DNA of 64,000 bases from Marinobacter sp. es.048 (GTDB lineage: Bacteria; Pseudomonadota; Gammaproteobacteria; Pseudomonadales; Oleiphilaceae). Positions 46,852 through 59,594 of the stretch are shown here, one piece after another (within the stretch, counting starts at the first letter, position 1; each line of letters begins with the position of its first letter). A program made the position numbers and the translations under genes. Under the pieces are notes generated by a model that did no database searches, was not told the DNA's origin, and was given only the letters and a program-made list of their open reading frames with translations. The stretch spans positions 1 through 64,000 of the forward strand of contig NZ_FYFA01000002.1 of NCBI RefSeq assembly GCF_900188435.1, given 5' to 3'.

Positions 46852-47400
46852 ATGTTCGGCACACAATAATCGCAAAGGCGCCGGATAGCACACCAAAGGT
46901 TAGTCGCCATCGGGTCACTGATTCTGGCATTGCTGGCTGCCTCGGCGGCAGCCGCCGACGGGCTTGACGAGGAACTCGAACGCCTGAATGCTGGAATCGC
47001 CAGCCATTCCGAGCGGGTATTCGCCCTTGAACAGAAGGTCCTTCATCCAGCCAATACCCGACTGGCAGTTTTTCTGACACTTCAGAGCCGGGATGCCCTC
47101 GATCTTGATTCTGTCGAGCTTTTCGTCAATGGCCAGCCCGTGGCTTCCCACCTGTATTCCGATAGAGAGCGGGCCTCGCTTGAACGTGGCGGGATCCAAC
47201 AGTTGTTCACCGGGAATCTGGAAAATGGCGAGTACGAGCTGAAAACGGTGATTACTGCCCGCTCCGCCGATGATGATTTTGTGCGTCGGGAGTCTACCCA
47301 TCGGTTCAGGAAACGCCCCGGCGTGCTGCGGTTGCAGATGAGCCTGGAGGCCCGGGCGCCCGATTACGAACCTCGGGTTTCTTTCATGGAGTGGGAGTAG
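46852..47400 (+). pseudogene. Periplasmic protein of an ExbB/ExbD-type cluster, early nonsense codon
   Basis: AGGAG lies 4 bases before ATG 46852, which gives MFGTQ and then TAA at 46867. In the same frame the sequence continues RRRIAHQRLVAIGSLILALL, a signal peptide, and a complete-looking product: LEQKVLHPANTRLAVFLTLQ, LDSVELFVNGQPVASHLYSD, LFTGNLENGEYELKTVITA. Relatives usually stand first in ExbB/ExbD/TonB-type clusters. A restart at TTG 46930 would cut the signal peptide short. Read as a recently inactivated gene. Confidence 0.65.
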
Positions 47401-47406
47401 GGCGCG

Positions 47407-47742
47407 ATGATTTTCCGGGTCCTGCTGATTCTATTATCTCTGACTGTTTCCGGTTATTCCTTGGCGGCTACACCGGTATTGCCGGACGACGTACGCACCA
47501 GTCTAAAGCAGTTCCGGAATGCCGGAGATGTTGGCGTCGATCTTGGGAATGGCCGACAGCAAGCGCTCTATGAAGCTGCGGAGAAGGCGCGAACCGCGGG
47601 CCGAACTGATGATGCCGGGGGAATCCTGGCCGGTATGAAAGAAGGATACTGGGCGGCTCTGGGTTACCTCAATCTTGCCAGCGATTACGCGAAAACTGAT
47701 AGAAAGCCAGCCTGCTGTCCGAAAGTATTTCCGTGGCCATGA
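47407..47742 (+). pseudogene. TPR-like periplasmic protein, 3' end deleted
   Basis: Signal peptide VLLILLSLTVSGYSLAATPV then DVRTSLKQFRNAGDVGVDLG and helical repeats (ALYEAAEKARTAGRTDDAGG; YWAALGYLNLASDYAKTD). Past about codon 97 it abruptly becomes RKPACCPKVFPWP, which is out-of-frame exbB sequence. So the 3' end of this gene and the 5' end of exbB were lost in one deletion near 47700. Confidence 0.65.
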
Positions 47743-47879
47743 ACACCACAGCCTTCGGCCTGATGTCGGCCATCCCTTTGCTCATGTTTCATGCGGTACT
47801 GCAGACCCGTACCAACGAAATCGTGGACAGTTTTGAAATGGCCGGGGTGAAGCTGCTGAATATCGTGTCTGAAGCATGA
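47709..47879 (+). pseudogene. exbB-like gene, C-terminal fragment only
   Basis: Frame SLLSESISVAMNTTAFGLMS followed by AIPLLMFHAVLQTRTNEIVD and SFEMAGVKLLNIVSEA, then TGA. This is the last third of a MotA/TolQ/ExbB proton channel protein (NTTAFGL...AIP is the conserved membrane helix). A TAG stop stands right upstream and no start exists. The ATGA overlap with exbD is preserved, showing the original operon order. Confidence 0.8.
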
Positions 47880-48155
47880 GACGCCGCCACCGAAGGTTAA
47901 GTACATCGCCGGAACTGGATATCACGGCCTTTCTCAATCTCATGATTGTGCTGGTACCTGTTCTGTTACTTGGCATGGTGTTCAGCCAGGTCCGCATGAT
48001 CGAGCTGAATTTTCCGGGCATGGAGGCCGGCCAGGTGCCGGAACCTGGGGAATTCCGGCTCGTCGTTACCCTGATTCCCGATGTCTCTTTGATGGATGCG
48101 CCGAGGACAGACAGCTTGCTGCAAACGCCAGTGCTGAATCAGGGGAGGGCGCATG
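47876..48155 (+). pseudogene. exbD-like gene with internal deletion and frameshift
   Basis: MRRRHRRLSTSPELDITAFL then NLMIVLVPVLLLGMVFSQVR is a good ExbD start with the membrane Asp (residue 15). After EFRLVVTLI it jumps directly to PDVSLMDAP, the usual C-terminal end of ExbD, so the middle is deleted. The open frame runs on to 48271 inside the next gene, but a one-base shift gives ASAESGEGA and a TGA overlapping the next ATG, as expected of the ancestral gene. Confidence 0.75.
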
Positions 48156-48392
48156 AAAACGTCCCGGAAGGCAAAAAGAATTCGTCGGCATTACGGCCGG
48201 ATGCACAAGCCCGGCGGCCTGAACCTGATGTCGCTGGCGGTTGGGAGTCTGGCAGTCCAGGTGACTGCTGAGGCCATCATGGCGGGTCGGGATACCGATT
48301 ACCGTTTGCTTCGCAAGGTAATGCAGACCTGTGTAGATGAACAATATCGACGGGTGCGGCTTGCCGTGGAAGGGGAGGTCCGCAATGGCTGA
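48153..48392 (+). pseudogene. Second exbD-like gene with internal deletion
   Basis: Starts RKAKRIRRHYGRMHKPGGLN then LMSL, the N-terminus of the second ExbD in such clusters, which should lead into its membrane helix (MDIFTILVFFLL in relatives). The helix is absent: the frame goes straight to AVGSLAVQVTAEAIMAGRDT and QYRRVRLAVEGEVRNG, the C-terminal part. Without the helix it cannot work in a proton channel. In frame, so a short protein could still be made. Confidence 0.75.
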
Positions 48393-49051
48393 TAACGGAG
48401 TTCCCCCTTCGGGTGGCTCCGGGCTGCCATGGAGTCGTGATCTCGGCGAGAGTCGACAATTTGCGGGTATTTTGCTGGTGATGCTGACGCTGTTTCTGCC
48501 GCCGGCGTTCCTTATCCCAATGCTGGATGTGACGGAAATTGAGCGCAGCGAGGCCGAGAAGATCCCCCCCCAGGCTGGCTCGCCTGGTGGAGAGGCCGCA
48601 ACCGGTGGCGACCTCGGAGCCAGTCCGGCCCGATCCAAAACCTGAACCGACCGTAGCCCGTGAGTTTGCGGTCAATACAAAGCCGGCGGCGGAAACAACA
48701 AAATCGCCCGAAAATTCTCAGCAAGTCCTCAGTGGAAGCGGTGGTATTGAGGACGCTCCGGCGCCGGAAACCACCGTCGCTGTGGCTGAGCACAAGGTCA
48801 AAACGGTTGATGCGCCCGTGGAAGAATCCCGGGAAGTGGCAGACAAACCGGCAAAGCCCGAGCCGTCTATTTGCGAGCGGGCAATGAGCAATATCCGGAA
48901 AGTATTCGATGCCCAGAAAACGGAGCTCTATTCCATGTATCGGCGTGAGCTGCGGCAGGATCCAACTCTTGAAGGCAAGGTTTTGCTGGAACTGGTGATC
49001 GAGCCGGATGGGTCGGTTGTCAGATTCCCGATTGATTTCCTGCCCGGCTGA
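48385..49051 (+). pseudogene. TonB-like / AgmX-PglI C-terminal protein, frameshifted at a C8 run and truncated
   Basis: ATG 48385 gives a cytoplasmic start, a TM (FAGILLVMLTLFLPPAFLIP) and ERSEAEKIPP, then loses frame at eight C's near 48564-48571. One C fewer continues PRLARLVERPQPVATSEPVR, a Pro/Glu linker and the C-terminal domain ICERAMSNIRKVFDAQKTEL...KVLLELVIEPDGSV. It should then run another 30-40 residues but ends RFPIDFLPG, so the C-terminus is deleted too. Overlaps the previous stop. Confidence 0.75.
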
Positions 49052-49095
49052 ACCAGTAATCGGGCGACCAGCGAGGGCTGCCCGATTTGGAGTTC

Positions 49096-49581
49096 TCAGC
49101 TTTCGATGGTGATTTTCGGCAGGCGGGGTTTGTGCAAAGACACTTTTTTCGTTGGCGCGATCACCTTCGCTTCCCCGGTGACCACCTTCTGATCGTTCTG
49201 ATTGCGCACGTCGCACGCCACCACAACCCGACCTTTCGGTTCCTTGCGAAGGACTTTCAAGTGGACGGTCAGGGTGTCGTCCAGTTTAACCGGACGCTTG
49301 AACGACAGGCTCTGCTCCAGGTAAACGGTGCCGGGGCCAGGCATCACGGTTGCCAGCGCTGCCGAGATCAGGGAACCGCTCCACATGCCATGGCCGATGC
49401 GCTCCTTGAACATGGAGCCTGCGGCGAATTCGGAGTCCAGGTGTACCGGGTTCACATCACCGGAGACTGCGGCAAAGAGGACCAGTTCCTCCTCGGAGAG
49501 GGTCCGCGTAAACGTGGCGGTATCGTCCTCGTTCAGCTCGTCATAGGTGATATTTTCCAGGGTATCAAGGGTATCGCTCAT
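49096..49581 (-). CDS. MaoC-like (R)-specific enoyl-CoA hydratase
   Basis: 161 residues. Hot-dog fold with the hydratase motif FAAVSGDVNPVHLDSEFAAG near residue 37 (catalytic Asp and His), then FKERIGHGMWSGSLISAALA and PGPGTVYLEQSLSFKRPVKL. Hydrates trans-2-enoyl-CoA to (R)-3-hydroxyacyl-CoA, feeding lipid or polyester synthesis. Divergent from the acyl-CoA ligase across about 190 bp. Confidence 0.9.
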   Translation of the reverse strand: MSDTLDTLENITYDELNEDDTATFTRTLSEEELVLFAAVSGDVNPVHLDSEFAAGSMFKERIGHGMWSGSLISAALATVMPGPGTVYLEQSLSFKRPVKLDDTLTVHLKVLRKEPKGRVVVACDVRNQNDQKVVTGEAKVIAPTKKVSLHKPRLPKITIES

Positions 49582-49769
49582 CGCGCGCTCCGCACTTTTG
49601 TCATTTGAGTACAGCTGTTCAGGTAAGAATCTCGAAAACTACCTCATCGGTTACAAAACTGCTATTCTCTCCCCACTTTTTTGAGGCTGATACTTTTGTA
49701 GGGTTGATTTTTTGAACAACCTGACATCGGTAAATCATTACAATCAAAAGCGCCAAACAGGAGATGGTG

Positions 49770-51446
49770 ATGGATTTTGAGCAGTTCTATCAGGATAAAT
49801 ACCCCGCCGGCGTGCTCCGTGAGGTGGACCTGAACAAGTACAAAAGCATGGTGGATGTGTTCGAGCAGTCGGTCAAAAAATTTGCTGACCGCCCCGCATT
49901 CAGTGCTGTTGGCGCAACTCTCACTTACCGTGACCTCGACACCCAGAGCCGTAACTTTGCGGCCTGGCTTCAGAACAAGACAGAACTGAAACCCGGCGAC
50001 CGTATTGCCGTGCAGATGCCCAACGTCAGCCAGTATCCGGTGGTTGTGTTTGGTGCCATGCGGGCGGGCATGATTGTGGTGAATACCAACCCGCTGTATA
50101 CCACGCGGGAGATGGAACACCAGTTCAACGATTCCGGTGCCAAAGCCCTGGTGGTTCTGGCCAACATGGCCGAGAACGCCGAGAAGGTACTGCCCCATAC
50201 CGGTATCGAGCACGTGATTGTGACCGAAATCGCGGACATGCACTCGCCGATCAAGCGCACTCTGATGAATGCGGTGGTCAAGCACGTTAAAAAGATGGTG
50301 CCGCCGTTCAATATTCCCCAGGCGCATAAACTCCCGGCAGTCCTGAGTGCGGGCGCCCGTGAAAAATTCACCCCGGTTGAATGCAAGCAGGACGACATTG
50401 CCGTCCTCCAGTACACCGGTGGCACGACCGGTGTGGCGAAAGGGGCGATGCTGACCCACGGTAACCTGGTGGCCAACCTGCTGCAGACCCGCCCGATGAT
50501 GGAAGACATGGTGGTTGAGGGTCAGGAAGTGGTTATTGCGCCCCTGCCGCTATACCACATTTATTCGTTTACCCTGAACTGCGGCATCATGCTTGAGGCC
50601 GGTGCGCACAACGTACTGATTCCTAACCCCCGGGATATCCCTGGCTTTGTTAAAGAGCTGAAAAACCATAAGTTTACTGCATTCCTCGGTCTGAACACGC
50701 TGTTTGTTGCACTTTGCAACAACGAAGAGTTCCAGGACCTGGACTTCAGCAGCCTTAAACTGACTTCCTCTGGCGGCATGGCACTGACCAGCGACACCGC
50801 CAAGATGTGGGAGCGAGTCACGGGCTGTGAAATCTGTGAGGGCTTCGGTATGACTGAAACCTCCCCGGTTGTGACATTTAACCCCCATAGCGCTATTCAG
50901 ATCGGTACCATCGGTCTTCCGATTCCATCCACATTGGTAAAAACGCTGGATGAAGAGGGCAATGAGACGCCTCTCGGCGAGCCCGGCGAGCTTTGTGTGA
51001 AAGGCCCGCAGGTTATGCGTGGTTACTGGCAGCGCCCGGAGGATACCCAGAAATCCTTCACCGAGGATGGCTACCTGCGCACTGGTGATATTGCCCTGAT
51101 CCAGGAAGACGGCTACATCCGCATTGTCGATCGCAAGAAAGACATGATCATCGTCTCGGGCTTCAACGTGTTCCCGAACGAGATTGAAGATGTGGTCAGC
51201 AGCCATCCGAAGGTGGTCGAGTGTGCCGCCGTTGGCCTGCCCGATGCCAAGAGCGGCGAGGCGGTCAAGGTTTACCTGGTGCCGACGGCTGAAGGCGTGA
51301 CGGAAAACGAACTAAAGGAATTCTGTCGCGAGAGACTTACGGCTTACAAGGTACCGAAGAAGTTCGAGTTCCGAGACGAACTGCCGAAGACCAACGTGGG
51401 CAAGATCCTACGCCGTGAACTGCGGGACGAGGCGAACAACAAGTAA
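49770..51446 (+). CDS. Long-chain fatty acid-CoA ligase (FadD family)
   Basis: 558 residues. ATG 49770 is preferred: AGGAG (49759-49763) lies 6 bases before it, but abuts ATG 49764. AMP-binding P-loop LQYTGGTTGVAKGAMLTHGN near residue 212, EGFGMTETSPVV, YLRTGDIALIQEDGYIRIVD, RKKDMIIVSGFNVFPNEIED (hinge and FACS motif) and the terminal catalytic Lys in TNVGKILRREL. Activates fatty acids with ATP and CoA at the inner membrane. Ends in a strong terminator. Confidence 0.94.
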   Translation: MDFEQFYQDKYPAGVLREVDLNKYKSMVDVFEQSVKKFADRPAFSAVGATLTYRDLDTQSRNFAAWLQNKTELKPGDRIAVQMPNVSQYPVVVFGAMRAGMIVVNTNPLYTTREMEHQFNDSGAKALVVLANMAENAEKVLPHTGIEHVIVTEIADMHSPIKRTLMNAVVKHVKKMVPPFNIPQAHKLPAVLSAGAREKFTPVECKQDDIAVLQYTGGTTGVAKGAMLTHGNLVANLLQTRPMMEDMVVEGQEVVIAPLPLYHIYSFTLNCGIMLEAGAHNVLIPNPRDIPGFVKELKNHKFTAFLGLNTLFVALCNNEEFQDLDFSSLKLTSSGGMALTSDTAKMWERVTGCEICEGFGMTETSPVVTFNPHSAIQIGTIGLPIPSTLVKTLDEEGNETPLGEPGELCVKGPQVMRGYWQRPEDTQKSFTEDGYLRTGDIALIQEDGYIRIVDRKKDMIIVSGFNVFPNEIEDVVSSHPKVVECAAVGLPDAKSGEAVKVYLVPTAEGVTENELKEFCRERLTAYKVPKKFEFRDELPKTNVGKILRRELRDEANNK

Positions 51447-51469
51447 GCCTCTATGGCAGTTGATCAAGG

Positions 51470-51493
51470 AAAACCCTGCTTCGGCGGGGTTTT
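51470..51493 (+). terminator. Intrinsic terminator with TTCG loop after the acyl-CoA ligase
   Basis: AAAACCCTGC (51470-51479), loop TTCG, GCGGGGTTTT (51484-51493), one G-T pair in the stem, followed by TCCGTTTTT. The A-tract on the left could allow it to act in both directions. Confidence 0.9.
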
Positions 51494-51570
51494 TCCGTTT
51501 TTAAGAATCCGACTTTCCCGATAGACTGTCGCCCAAATCGAATCCGAGTGAGCGCTATTCCGGCAATTCA

Positions 51571-55506
<3,936 letters not shown>

Positions 55507-55609
55507 GGGAAACTGGTGCGCACCAATCCGGTGCCGCTGACTGATACCTGACGGGCAAAACCCCGATACTGTGTTAGTATTTCTGGCAGTAGGTCAACGA
55601 ATTAACCAG

Positions 55610-55630
55610 ACGGGACGACAGACATCCCGT
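55610..55630 (+). other. Small hairpin in the leader of the KAS III gene
   Basis: ACGGGA (55610-55615) and TCCCGT (55625-55630) pair around a 9-base loop, followed by TTTC. It looks like a weak terminator or attenuator 27 bases before GTG 55657. A TAGTAT at 55575-55580 could be the -10 box of the promoter. Confidence 0.4.
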
Positions 55631-55656
55631 TTTCACAATCATGACGTGGGGTTAGC

Positions 55657-56778
55657 GTGATTAAAGCCGTTATTAGCGGGACCGGTCTCTACACACCGCC
55701 AGCAACCATTGATAATGACGAACTGGTCGAAGCCTTCAATCAGTACGTTGAACTGTTCAACGCCGAGAACGCAGACAAAATCGCCAGTGGCGATGTGACG
55801 CCTCTGCAGCCATCCTCCTCTTCGTTTATCGAGAAAGCGTCCGGCATCAAGTGCCGCCATGTTATCGACAAGGATGGCATTCTCGATCCAAAACGCATGA
55901 AACCCTACATTCCCGATCGCATTAACGAAGAGCCCTCGGTGCAATGCGACATGGCCATTACCGCTTGCCGTGAGGCCCTTGAGCAAGCGGGCAAGTCGGC
56001 ACAGGACGTCGATGCCGTGATTGTTGCCTGTTCCAACCTGCAGCGGGCCTATCCGGCTGTTTCTATCGAAGTTCAGGAAGCGCTTGGTATCGACGGGTTC
56101 GCCTACGATATGAATGTCGCTTGCAGCTCAGCCACGTTCGGCCTTCAGGCGGCAGTCAATTCCGTCGAGAACGGCAGTGCCCGTGCCGTTCTTGTGGTCA
56201 GCCCGGAAATCTGTTCCGGCCACCTGAACTTCCGGGATCGGGACAGCCACTTCATCTTTGGTGACGCCTGCACGGCCATCCTGGTTGAACGCGAAGAAGA
56301 CACCCGTGAGGGCCAGGGGTTCGAGATTCTTGGTACCAGCCTGAAAACCAAATTCTCGAATAACATCCGGAACAATTTCGGGTTCCTCAACCGCGCCGAT
56401 GATTCCGGCGTAGGCAAGCCGGACAAGCTCTTCGTTCAGCAAGGCCGTAAGGTATTCAAAGAAGTTTCGCCACTGGTTGCCGAGACAATCCAGAAACAGC
56501 TGCAAAGCCTTTCCCTGGCCCCGGATGATCTCCGTCGCATGTGGCTGCACCAGGCCAACCTGAACATGAACCAGTTGATAGCGCGCAAGGTACTGGGTCG
56601 GGATGCCACCGAGGAAGAGGCACCGGTCATTCTGGATGAGTACGCGAACACCAGCTCTGCCGGTTCGATCATCGCCTTCCACAAGAACAAGGATGACCTT
56701 GTCAGTGGTGATCTGGGGGTAATCTGTTCGTTCGGAGCAGGTTATTCCATCGGCAGCGTGGTGGTACGCCGCCGATAG
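55657..56778 (+). CDS. Beta-ketoacyl-ACP synthase III family protein
   Basis: 373 residues, longer than standard FabH (about 320). Thiolase fold with catalytic Cys in AYDMNVACSSATFGLQAAVN near residue 154, His in RRMWLHQANLNMNQLIARKV and Asn in LDEYANTSSAGSII. GTG 55657 start. Family members condense an acyl-CoA with malonyl-ACP; long forms in Pseudomonas relatives draw octanoyl-CoA from beta-oxidation into synthesis, which may apply here. Convergent with the thioesterase, 12 bases apart. Confidence 0.9.
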   Translation: MIKAVISGTGLYTPPATIDNDELVEAFNQYVELFNAENADKIASGDVTPLQPSSSSFIEKASGIKCRHVIDKDGILDPKRMKPYIPDRINEEPSVQCDMAITACREALEQAGKSAQDVDAVIVACSNLQRAYPAVSIEVQEALGIDGFAYDMNVACSSATFGLQAAVNSVENGSARAVLVVSPEICSGHLNFRDRDSHFIFGDACTAILVEREEDTREGQGFEILGTSLKTKFSNNIRNNFGFLNRADDSGVGKPDKLFVQQGRKVFKEVSPLVAETIQKQLQSLSLAPDDLRRMWLHQANLNMNQLIARKVLGRDATEEEAPVILDEYANTSSAGSIIAFHKNKDDLVSGDLGVICSFGAGYSIGSVVVRRR

Positions 56779-56790
56779 GAGTGAGCTGGG

Positions 56791-57198
56791 TCAAGACGTT
56801 GCCAGTGCCCTGAGGGTGTCTGGCAGTGGAGCCGATGAGCGCGTCTTTCGGTCGAACCAGACGATTTTTGCATAGCCTTCCGCATATACGGCGCCGGTAT
56901 CGACATCTGTCAGCAAATGGTAGGTGTCGAGACTGGTGTTACCTGCCTTGTCAGCGTATGTTTTCACCTCAACCGTTGCCGGGTGGTTCAATTCCTTTAG
57001 AAAGGTTGCGCTGGTCTTTATAATGACGGGGCCGGTGGGCTCGTCAGGCCCGCCCAGATCCAGTGATGCCAGCCACACAATGCGCGCTTCCTCAAAGAAT
57101 CGGAAGTAGACTGTATTATTGGCGTGGCCGTATGCATCCATGTCTCCCCACCGGAGGGGCATGGTGATTGTGTTTACAAGATTTCCCGGTACTGACAT
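56791..57198 (-). CDS. Acyl-CoA thioesterase, 4HBT/YbgC type
   Basis: 135 residues. MPLRWGDMDAYGHANNTVYF near residue 13 is the 4-hydroxybenzoyl-CoA thioesterase signature with the catalytic Asp, then RFFEEARIVWLASL. Single hot-dog domain, cytoplasmic, hydrolysing short or medium acyl-CoA. Convergent with the KAS III gene and divergent from mlaA. Confidence 0.92.
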   Translation of the reverse strand: MSVPGNLVNTITMPLRWGDMDAYGHANNTVYFRFFEEARIVWLASLDLGGPDEPTGPVIIKTSATFLKELNHPATVEVKTYADKAGNTSLDTYHLLTDVDTGAVYAEGYAKIVWFDRKTRSSAPLPDTLRALATS

Positions 57199-57284
57199 CG
57201 GTTTCTCCGGAACAACGGTTTAATAATAAAAAGTAGCGCCGGTATTTTCGACGAATTGAAACGAATTAAACAACCCAAGAGCAG

Positions 57285-58076
57285 ATGATGAAATACTTTT
57301 TTATCCGGCGCTGGCTTTTTACTCTGGCCATGTTGTTGTCCCTGTCTGCACTTCTGCCAGCGGGCCAGGCTATCGCCCAGAACATGCAGGAACCCGCTCC
57401 AGAGGGGTCGGTTCCGGTTGATCCCACAGATCCCTGGGAAAACTGGAACCGCAAGGTTTACAACTTCAACGAGACCATCGACCGCTGGTTCCTGAAACCG
57501 GTGGCGCAGGCCTATCGGACTTTCACTCCGCGGATTGTCGACCGGGGCGTTACCAATTTTTTCAACAACCTGACAGAACTGAGGAACTTCACCAACAGTG
57601 TCCTTCAGCTGAAAGGGGAGTCTGCGGTGGTTGCCGTGGGGCGCTTCACCTACAACACCACCTTTGGACTGGGTGGTCTGTTCGATGTGGCAACTGCCTT
57701 TGACCTGCCGGAACGGCCCGAGGATTTTGGCCAGACTCTGGGATACTGGGGGGCGGGTTCAGGGCCTTATCTGATGCTGCCTTTCCTCGGCCCCTCCACA
57801 CCGCGGCACTTTACCGGGTTTGTGACCGACGGCTTCGCGTTGCCTTCGGCGTGGGATGAAGTGGAAAATCCTGAAGTGTACTATGCCAGGGCTCTGCAAA
57901 TTGTCGACCGCCGGGCGGATCTGATACCCGCTGAAAGCTTCATCTCTGGCGACAGCTACGTGTTTGTGCGGAATGCCTTTCTGCAACGTCGCGAATTCCT
58001 GATTAATGACGGGAAGGTGGTTAATGATCCGTTTGCCAGCGGTGATGATGAGGACTTGATGCTTGATGATTTTTAA
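57285..58076 (+). CDS. mlaA: Outer-membrane lipid asymmetry protein MlaA (VacJ)
   Basis: 263 residues. Signal peptide to about 30 (LLSLSALLPAGQAIA) but no clear lipobox Cys, unlike E. coli MlaA which is a lipoprotein. Core DPWENWNRKVYNFNETIDRW, FFNNLTELRNFTNSVLQLKG, RFTYNTTFGLGGLFDVATAF, FGQTLGYWGAGSGPYLMLPF and GPSTPRHFTGF are family-specific. Removes misplaced phospholipids from the outer leaflet with a porin. ATG 57288 is an alternative start. Confidence 0.95.
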   Translation: MMKYFFIRRWLFTLAMLLSLSALLPAGQAIAQNMQEPAPEGSVPVDPTDPWENWNRKVYNFNETIDRWFLKPVAQAYRTFTPRIVDRGVTNFFNNLTELRNFTNSVLQLKGESAVVAVGRFTYNTTFGLGGLFDVATAFDLPERPEDFGQTLGYWGAGSGPYLMLPFLGPSTPRHFTGFVTDGFALPSAWDEVENPEVYYARALQIVDRRADLIPAESFISGDSYVFVRNAFLQRREFLINDGKVVNDPFASGDDEDLMLDDF

Positions 58077-58105
58077 GCGTCAGCCGGATTGAAAGGAGAT
58101 CGACG

Positions 58106-59593
58106 GTGCTCAAGGATCCAAGAATAGCCAAGTTCCGGAAAATGCTGGCCGAGGCGCCGAACTACGAGGTATGGAAAGCGGCAGCCCTGGAACTGGACTT
58201 TTTGGAGGGCAATGCCGAGTGGAAAGAGGATTTTGCCTCTGACCTCTATCATTATGAAGTCATCTACGACCGGCTGAGCAACCTCAAACAGTATCGCCAG
58301 CAGAATGACGTGGAACGCCTCAAGCGCGCTCTCCGTGAAGGTTTGCACCATGACCTTGGCAATATGGGCAATCCCGCACTTTATACGCGATCACGCGTCG
58401 GCACCAAGCATCTGATCGAGGAGTACATCACGCAGGTCTGTGAAGCGCTGGACTATCTTTGTGATCAACCGGTTCCGGGTTTTCCAGTTGCGGACAAGCT
58501 TCAGTTCTTCCGGGACACCCTCACAAGTTATGGCCGCCCGGCACTATTGCTCAGTGGCGGCGCGACTCTTGGCGTGTTCCACTTCGGCGTGATCAAGGCG
58601 CTCTGGGAAAAGGGACTTTTGCCCCAGGTTATTGCCGGCTCGAGTATCGGTGCCATCATCGCGGGTATTCTTGGTGTGCACACAGACGCGGAAATCCCTG
58701 AAATGCTGGTACCGGAGAACCATAACCTGAAAGCCTGGAAGTGGCGGGGTCTGCTCAGCGCGGTGCGTGGAGACGGGCTCATGGATCAGGAAGAGCTTCG
58801 CAACTGCCTGCGGGGCAATATCGGTGAATACACCTTTGAAGAGGCCTATCAGCGTACCGGGCGCTCCATTAATGTGAGTGTCTCACCGGTGCAGGCGCAC
58901 CAGAAGGCCCGCTTGCTCTGCGGATACACTTCGCCTTATCTGATGGTCTGGAGTGCGGTGTTGGCCAGCGCCGCGGTGCCGGGTATATTCCCGCCGGTTA
59001 CCCTGATGAAAAAAGACATTCAGGGCAATGCGTTACCGTATATGCCTCGTCTCAAGTTTGTGGATGGCTCGGTTGTAAGCGATTTGCCCATTGAGCGTCT
59101 CGTGCACCTGTACGATGTGAATTATACTATCGTGAGTCAGACCAATCCCCATGTAGTTCCTTTCCTGAGCCAGCGGGGGCGGGATGAAAAACTGTCCCTC
59201 GCTAATCTGCCTATGCATCTTCTGAAATCCGAGATCCAGTTTCATGGCCAGGGAGTGTTCGATTACCTGCGAAAAAGGGTCAGGCCGGAACTTCTGCGCC
59301 AGATGTCCGGTCAGCTGTACACCATTATGGCCCAGCGGTACTCCGGAGACGTCACTATTGCACCCTCGTATTCGTTCAAAGACTACAGCAGGATGCTGGC
59401 GAATCCCGATCCGGGCTACGTGCGGCAGATGATATTGGACGGCGAACGGGCCACATGGCCAAAAATCTCCATGATCCGCTCCCACGCTCGCATCTCGAAA
59501 ACCCTTGAGCGTTGTGTGCGACGGCTCAAGCAACAGAATCGGCGCACTGCCGAGCTCAGACTGATCAGTAACGCGGATTCCGGTACGTCCTGA
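58106..59593 (+). CDS. Patatin-like phospholipase with DUF3336-type N-terminus
   Basis: 495 residues from GTG 58106, with AAAGGAG 8 bases upstream. N-terminal helical region (FRKMLAEAPNYEVWKAAALE; DFASDLYHYEVIYDRLSNLK) as in DUF3336 proteins, then the patatin domain: oxyanion loop LLSGGATLGVFHFGVIKALW near residue 150, nucleophile VIAGSSIGAIIAG (Ser in GxSxG), catalytic Asp in KFVDGSVVSDLPIERL. Hydrolyses acyl lipids; related to yeast and bacterial triacylglycerol/phospholipid lipases. exeA follows after 1 base. Confidence 0.93.
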   Translation: MLKDPRIAKFRKMLAEAPNYEVWKAAALELDFLEGNAEWKEDFASDLYHYEVIYDRLSNLKQYRQQNDVERLKRALREGLHHDLGNMGNPALYTRSRVGTKHLIEEYITQVCEALDYLCDQPVPGFPVADKLQFFRDTLTSYGRPALLLSGGATLGVFHFGVIKALWEKGLLPQVIAGSSIGAIIAGILGVHTDAEIPEMLVPENHNLKAWKWRGLLSAVRGDGLMDQEELRNCLRGNIGEYTFEEAYQRTGRSINVSVSPVQAHQKARLLCGYTSPYLMVWSAVLASAAVPGIFPPVTLMKKDIQGNALPYMPRLKFVDGSVVSDLPIERLVHLYDVNYTIVSQTNPHVVPFLSQRGRDEKLSLANLPMHLLKSEIQFHGQGVFDYLRKRVRPELLRQMSGQLYTIMAQRYSGDVTIAPSYSFKDYSRMLANPDPGYVRQMILDGERATWPKISMIRSHARISKTLERCVRRLKQQNRRTAELRLISNADSGTS

Positions 59594-59594
59594 T

